Part shown: one piece after another, positions 60,575-64,000 of the stretch | Layout: every line of letters starts with the position of its first letter | How positions within the stretch are numbered: position 1 is the first letter of the stretch | Source: Salirhabdus euzebyi | Lineage (GTDB): Bacteria; Bacillota; Bacilli; Bacillales; Alkalibacillaceae | Assembly (NCBI RefSeq): GCF_014207435.1 | Contig: NZ_JACHGH010000001.1 | Coordinates: 62,001-126,000 of the forward strand | Direction of reading: 5' to 3' | DNA: 64,000 bases | Translations under genes and position numbers: made by a program | The notes under the pieces: model-generated | Told to the model about the DNA's origin: nothing | Databases searched by the model: none | What the model saw: only the letters and a program-made list of their open reading frames with translations

Positions 60575-60988
60575 GTGAGGGAGTGGTTTCATATTTTAAA
60601 AAAGATATTTTTTGGAGTCATTATTATAGTTGGGGTCAGTTACTTAATTACCATATTAGGTAAATGTTATTTTGAACTTCAGGGGCTTTACCAAAGAGGA
60701 GAATTAGAGTTTGCACCTTCATTAAAGGTTTCATTAGTTGGATTTGCTATTGGAGTATTGTTTGAATTTAATGGCTTATGGAAAGTTATTAATGGTTTTA
60801 TAAAAATTAACTGGTTGATAGTGCCTGGAATAATATTGCTGATAATAGCTTTTCTACCTTCGTATTACACTATGCAATTTCCTATTATAGAAACAAGGGA
60901 TATTCGCTTCCTAAGTTATACTGAAATTCACGTTGCTATCGATATATTGGCAGGAATTTTGCTTGTGCGTTCTCTTGCTAAAAACTAA
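60575..60988 (+). CDS. Small membrane protein with four helices (about 132-138 aa)
   Basis: Four hydrophobic helices (IFFGVIIIVGVSYLITIL, VSLVGFAIGVLFEFNGLW, WLIVPGIILLIIAFLPSYY, IHVAIDILAGILLVRSL). The frame is open from ATG 60512, but that lies at the predicted transcription start. GTG 60575 lacks a ribosome site. ATT 60593 lies nine bases after AGGGAG and would give ILKKIFFGV at the N terminus, so the start is uncertain. Function unknown. Confidence 0.6.
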   Translation: MREWFHILKKIFFGVIIIVGVSYLITILGKCYFELQGLYQRGELEFAPSLKVSLVGFAIGVLFEFNGLWKVINGFIKINWLIVPGIILLIIAFLPSYYTMQFPIIETRDIRFLSYTEIHVAIDILAGILLVRSLAKN

Positions 60989-60993
60989 ATCTT

Positions 60994-61021
60994 CAAGTAA
61001 CGGGTGCGAATATTGAACAAG
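60994..61021 (+). repeat. AACGGGGGC-type boundary motif
   Basis: CAAGTAACGGGTGCGAATAT followed by TGAACAAG. This is one of the cleanest copies. Confidence 0.65.
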
Positions 61022-61083
61022 CATTCGGATTTTTAAGGGTTCGATTGACAGAATATTGGGCGAAATCGAAGGGGGAACAGTCT

Positions 61084-61260
61084 TTGGGGATATTTCTATT
61101 TTGGGGTGCAATTCTTAGTGCATTCTTATTATTTATAGTATCAGGAAAGCTAATTAAAGAACTAATTAACAAAAATTACGATATTGCACATCTATACATA
61201 GCTGGAGGAATACTGTCGGGATTTATTATGTACGTAATACTTGTCTTATGTGGAAGATAA
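61084..61260 (+). CDS. Tiny two-helix membrane protein (58 aa)
   Basis: Helices GIFLFWGAILSAFLLFIVSG and LYIAGGILSGFIMYVILVLC. TTG 61084 is eight bases after AGGGGG; the frame extends upstream to 61045 without a signal. Unknown function. Confidence 0.6.
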   Translation: MGIFLFWGAILSAFLLFIVSGKLIKELINKNYDIAHLYIAGGILSGFIMYVILVLCGR

Positions 61261-61265
61261 TTTTT

Positions 61266-61293
61266 CACTATTGGGGGCTAATGTTGAGTAAGG
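61266..61293 (+). repeat. AACGGGGGC-type boundary motif, divergent copy
   Basis: CACTATTGGGGGCTAATGTT followed by GAGTAAGG, right after the preceding stop codon. Confidence 0.5.
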
Positions 61294-61387
61294 AATTATC
61301 GATATGGTAGCTCCTATTGTGCTATATAAGTAGGAATGTGAGATTAAAAAATTGACAAAGTATGTCTTTGGGGAGGAGGAAGATGAA

Positions 61388-61597
61388 ATGTTCAAATCGT
61401 TCTTGTGGTTTCTAATAATTTTTATTCCTACTATTTTAATTCATATATGGATAGAGCCTAAGATTAACCCTTATGAAGGTGAAGATTCTATGTTTAATTT
61501 TTTATTTGATTTCGGAATTTTCTTGATGATATCCTCTATAATTGCTGTTTTTATTTATTTAACTATTATAAGAAACAAAAAGCAAAAAACGGAATAA
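61388..61597 (+). CDS. Tiny two-helix membrane protein (69 aa)
   Basis: Helices FLWFLIIFIPTILIHIWIEP and FGIFLMISSIIAVFIYLTII with a basic tail. ATG 61388 follows GGAGGAGGAAG. Unknown function. Confidence 0.65.
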   Translation: MFKSFLWFLIIFIPTILIHIWIEPKINPYEGEDSMFNFLFDFGIFLMISSIIAVFIYLTIIRNKKQKTE

Positions 61598-61931
61598 AGT
61601 TATTGCACAAACAGGTGACTTTAACACAACAAGAGGAACGCCAATTTTAAGGTGGCGTTCCTCTTCCTTTTAGAAAATACAGGTAAAATATGGAGTTTTA
61701 TGATAGGGTCATATTAGGGAAGTGCCTTTCTTCGTCTTAAGTAAAAAAGCTGCTAATAAAGTAAGCAAGTAGATCACCTGGAAGGTGATCTTTTTGTATT
61801 TCAGAAAATTTAGTAATAAAGTTTTATTTTAAGTGAAACTTTATGGTAATCATTCCGTCTTTAGGATAAGTCAGGAAGAAATAACAAGCACTTAAAATTA
61901 AATTATTCAACCGAAAAGCGAGGTGTATGCT
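61598..61931. other. Terminator-rich spacer before the ECF sigma operon
   Basis: Two terminators lie here: AAGAGGAACGCCA (61631-61643) with TGGCGTTCCTCTT (61653-61665), and AGATCACCT (61771-61779) with AGGTGATCT (61783-61791) followed by TTTTT. The sigma-factor promoter should lie at 61800-61920; I cannot assign its boxes. Confidence 0.6.
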
Positions 61932-62459
61932 TTGGAAGATGAAATTAAAAAACAGAAAATACAATCGTGGTACCAAGATCATAGCAATGGCATTTATCGA
62001 TATATATTCATGATGATAGGGGACCATGAACAAGCGAAAGATTTAACACAGGATACATTTTTAAAGGCATATAATCATTTGGATTACTTCCAAGAAAAGT
62101 CAAGCGATAAGAATTGGTTATATCGTATTGCAAGAAATGTCACTATTGATTTTATGCGTAAAAGAAAACCTATTCGATATATGTTAGATTCGTTCAGTGC
62201 TGTTCCATCACGAGACCTTTCCCCAGAAAAAATATTGGAGTTGGGAGAGAAAGAAAAGCAGTTGTACCGTGCTTTAGGTCAATTAAAAAGATCCTATCGA
62301 GAAGTCATTATCTTGAGGAAAATCAAAGAACTGTCTATACGAGAAACTGCTGAAGTGTTGGAGTGGAAAGAAAGCAAAGTGAAAACTACCCTTTTAAGGG
62401 CTTTGAATGCATTAAGAACGAAGTTGTTAGAGGAGGGATATAAACATGAAACAATATGA
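61932..62459 (+). CDS. ECF-type RNA polymerase sigma factor
   Basis: A 175-residue alternative sigma factor. Region 2 (YIFMMIGDHEQAKDLTQDTF, LKAYNHLDYF, NWLYRIARNVTIDFMRKRKP) and region 4 (LGQLKRSYREVIILRKIKEL, SIRETAEVLEWKESKVKTTL) are both complete. TTG 61932 is eight bases after GAGG; GTG 61923 overlaps that site. It overlaps its probable anti-sigma gene by 14 bases. Unlike the truncated factor at 40988 it looks functional. Confidence 0.9.
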   Translation: MEDEIKKQKIQSWYQDHSNGIYRYIFMMIGDHEQAKDLTQDTFLKAYNHLDYFQEKSSDKNWLYRIARNVTIDFMRKRKPIRYMLDSFSAVPSRDLSPEKILELGEKEKQLYRALGQLKRSYREVIILRKIKELSIRETAEVLEWKESKVKTTLLRALNALRTKLLEEGYKHETI

Positions 62460-63453
62460 TGAACGAACGGAATTTGATCAAACATTTCAATCTTTTGAAT
62501 CTATTCAGTTTGACGAAAGGGATAAAAAGGAGGTGTACACAAATATCATGAACAAGATAGAAAATAAGCCAAGTAAAAACAGATTTTCCAAATGGTCCAA
62601 ACACATCCTCACAACTGCTGTTGTAGCTATTTTCTTCATTGTCGGTGGATATCTATTAACTGACAAATTCATCATGGATCAAGCAAACCCTACTCCACTG
62701 GATGAGAATAAAAAAACCATTCAAACATATTTGGAAAAGGAGTTCACAGGACCCAATGAAGAGTTAAGTAATATTCTTGATAACGGTATAATATCACCTG
62801 AATTTAATGCATATCGAGAAGAGACCTATGGCGATTTAGTAGCAAATTTCAAAAATATGGTTAACTTAAACCATATATTAGTATTTTTAATAGATGCACA
62901 CATGAATGGGTATCAATTAAATCCCAAAACTATTGACATACAAGAAATAGAGGATACTCAAAATAACGTCTATAATTACAAAGTCGAAGTTGAATACAGC
63001 AAAGGAAATCAAGTCAATACGGCTACTGTTACTGGAATAATCAATCTTGATGAAAATGGCAAGATTTCGATGATTCGAAAAATGGATGGTCGTGAATTGT
63101 TAGAGAAGATAAACCAAAGTATTCATACCACTTTAAAAGAGGTAGAAACAGCGATAACTGAACAAGGATTAGAATTAGAAGAACCAGATTTACCAAGTGG
63201 AAATGCTTTTATCCAAGAATTAAACGATGTGTCACCAAAAGCATACTTCATAGATGAAAGGACACTGTCTATTTACGAATTTCCAACAGTTCAGGCACGC
63301 GAAAAAGGAATGGAAGATTTTGAAGAAAAAACTGCAACAATGAGGTTAGTACCCCATGAAACTTACACGAATAAAAACATATTGGTGTTCTATGTAGAGG
63401 GAAATGAAGAAACGAATAATAAAATAAAAACAGCAATAACTGAATTGGAATAA
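62446..63453 (+). CDS. Anti-sigma factor with an extracytoplasmic sensor-like domain
   Basis: A 335-residue protein with a cytoplasmic N-terminal segment of about 50 residues, one membrane helix at about 54-71 (ILTTAVVAIFFIVGGYLL) and a large outside part. The last 110 residues (VETAITEQGLELEEPDLPSG, FIQELNDVSPKAYF, LSIYEFPTVQAREKGMEDF) match the free lipoprotein encoded at 23822-24259. The overlap with the ECF sigma gene and the topology indicate an anti-sigma factor holding the sigma factor at the membrane until a signal. ATG 62446 follows AGGAGGG. Confidence 0.8.
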   Translation: MKQYDERTEFDQTFQSFESIQFDERDKKEVYTNIMNKIENKPSKNRFSKWSKHILTTAVVAIFFIVGGYLLTDKFIMDQANPTPLDENKKTIQTYLEKEFTGPNEELSNILDNGIISPEFNAYREETYGDLVANFKNMVNLNHILVFLIDAHMNGYQLNPKTIDIQEIEDTQNNVYNYKVEVEYSKGNQVNTATVTGIINLDENGKISMIRKMDGRELLEKINQSIHTTLKEVETAITEQGLELEEPDLPSGNAFIQELNDVSPKAYFIDERTLSIYEFPTVQAREKGMEDFEEKTATMRLVPHETYTNKNILVFYVEGNEETNNKIKTAITELE

Positions 63454-63490
63454 AACGAAAAAAGGAATGCAGGATGTAATTACTTTACTT

Positions 63491-63589
63491 GAAGTAACGG
63501 GTGCTTATCTGGAACAAGAGGATCGTCACGTAGACGGTCTTTTTATTTTTTGTGGTTTTAAAAGGACAGCTGGAATTATATGTTAAAAT
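63491..63589 (+). promoter_or_regulatory. Complete boundary module, copy 6
   Basis: GAAGTAACGGGTGCTTATCT with GGAACAAGAG (63491-63520), stem GATCGTC (63521-63527) with GACGGTC (63533-63539), T-run, then AAAAGGACAGC and TGGAATTATATGTTAAAAT (63571-63589). It precedes the nucleotidyltransferase gene. Confidence 0.82.
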
Positions 63590-63705
63590 ATTTATATAAA
63601 CGTACATATTGTACTAACGAGAAGGTTAGTTAAAGAAGAAAAAGGTAATTCGAATATTGAAAAGGAATAGATATTAGATAAATTTTTCTTGCGGGGGGGA
63701 ATAAT

Positions 63706-64000
63706 ATGTCATTTGAACAATGCCTGAGTATTACTTCACTAATGGCAGGATTTAATAAAACGTGGTTCTTTGCTGGTGGATGGGCGATTGATCTTTTTAT
63801 TGGTAAAGAAACAAGGGAACATAAAGATATAGAGTTTGCTGTTTTTCGAAAAGACCAACTATATCTAAAAGATTATCTCAAAGAGTGGGAGTTCAAAAAA
63901 GTCATTAAAGGTGAATTCCATACTTGGGAAAATGAATTTTTAGAGTTACCAATTCACGAAATACACGCTTCAAATATGTTAAACGGAGACAAAATAGAAA
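63706..64000 (+). CDS. Nucleotidyltransferase of the aminoglycoside/lincosamide type (partial, runs off the window)
   Basis: The gene runs off the right edge. ATG 63706 follows GCGGGGGGGAATAAT. The first 98 residues include TWFFAGGWAIDLFIGKETRE and HKDIEFAVFRKDQ, the helix and acidic metal-binding pair (D-x-E) of the Lnu/ANT(2'')-like nucleotidyltransferase family, then LPIHEIHASNMLNGDKIE. Such enzymes add AMP to small molecules, sometimes antibiotics; many relatives have no known substrate. It is driven by boundary module copy 6, so it belongs to cluster B. Confidence 0.8.
   Translation, partial: MSFEQCLSITSLMAGFNKTWFFAGGWAIDLFIGKETREHKDIEFAVFRKDQLYLKDYLKEWEFKKVIKGEFHTWENEFLELPIHEIHASNMLNGDKIE

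Overview
The window reads as chromosomal DNA of a low-GC, Gram-positive, spore-former-like bacterium, most likely a Bacillaceae member (Bacillus, Oceanobacillus or Virgibacillus type). The evidence is AT-rich codon use, very strong G-rich Shine-Dalgarno sites paired with many TTG and GTG starts, lipobox lipoproteins, and relatives of Bacillus families (YwaF, YrhK, YdhK, YhfK, LysM proteins, class I FBP aldolase of the staphylococcal type). No rRNA, CRISPR array, integrase or complete insertion sequence is visible. There are three tRNA genes (Tyr, Gly, Cys) at 36.8-37.0 kb.

Layout. 0-9.5 kb is a defence-type island: the tail of a probable helicase, a frameshifted DUF2075 nuclease-helicase, a DUF885-like metallopeptidase coupled to a membrane protein, an FBP aldolase, and a convergent DNA methyltransferase / restriction endonuclease pair. 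9.6-12.2 kb holds a YwaF membrane protein and a small zinc-ribbon gene whose last 36 bases are repeated 1.38 kb downstream, enclosing an RHH/EVE-like regulator and a small winged-helix-like gene. 12.2-29.2 kb is mostly ordinary: YibE/F pair, YdhK-like lipoprotein, LysM protein, broken MFS gene, GNAT, P-loop kinase, YrhK-like protein, a Fur-controlled siderophore uptake locus with an unusual reductase, and a TetR-MMPL-heptad-repeat secreted protein module.

29.2-36.3 kb and 58.7-63.7 kb are two clusters of small lipoproteins and tiny membrane proteins. They share repeated intergenic modules: an AACGGGGGC-type motif, a GATCGTC/GACGGTC terminator, and a near-identical promoter-like element (TGGAATTATATGTTAAAAT). 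The clusters share paralogous lipoproteins and carry several broken genes. They look like exchangeable cassettes and are the best candidate here for an undescribed system.

37.4-42.2 kb has two lipoproteins, a DRE-TIM aldolase family enzyme, a truncated ECF sigma factor and a YhfK-like oxidoreductase. 42.2-48.1 kb is a complete VanG-like D-Ala-D-Ser glycopeptide resistance locus (vanR-vanS-ligase-vanXY-vanT), with a possible VanR site at the end of vanS and an intrinsic terminator in front of the ligase. 48.4-58 kb has two MFS transporters, a methyltransferase, a regulator/hydrolase operon, an SgrR-type regulator and a BCCT transporter. Two copies of a structured intergenic element (36.46 and 56.19 kb) may be a small RNA family.

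All family assignments come from reading motifs by eye; no database search was possible.
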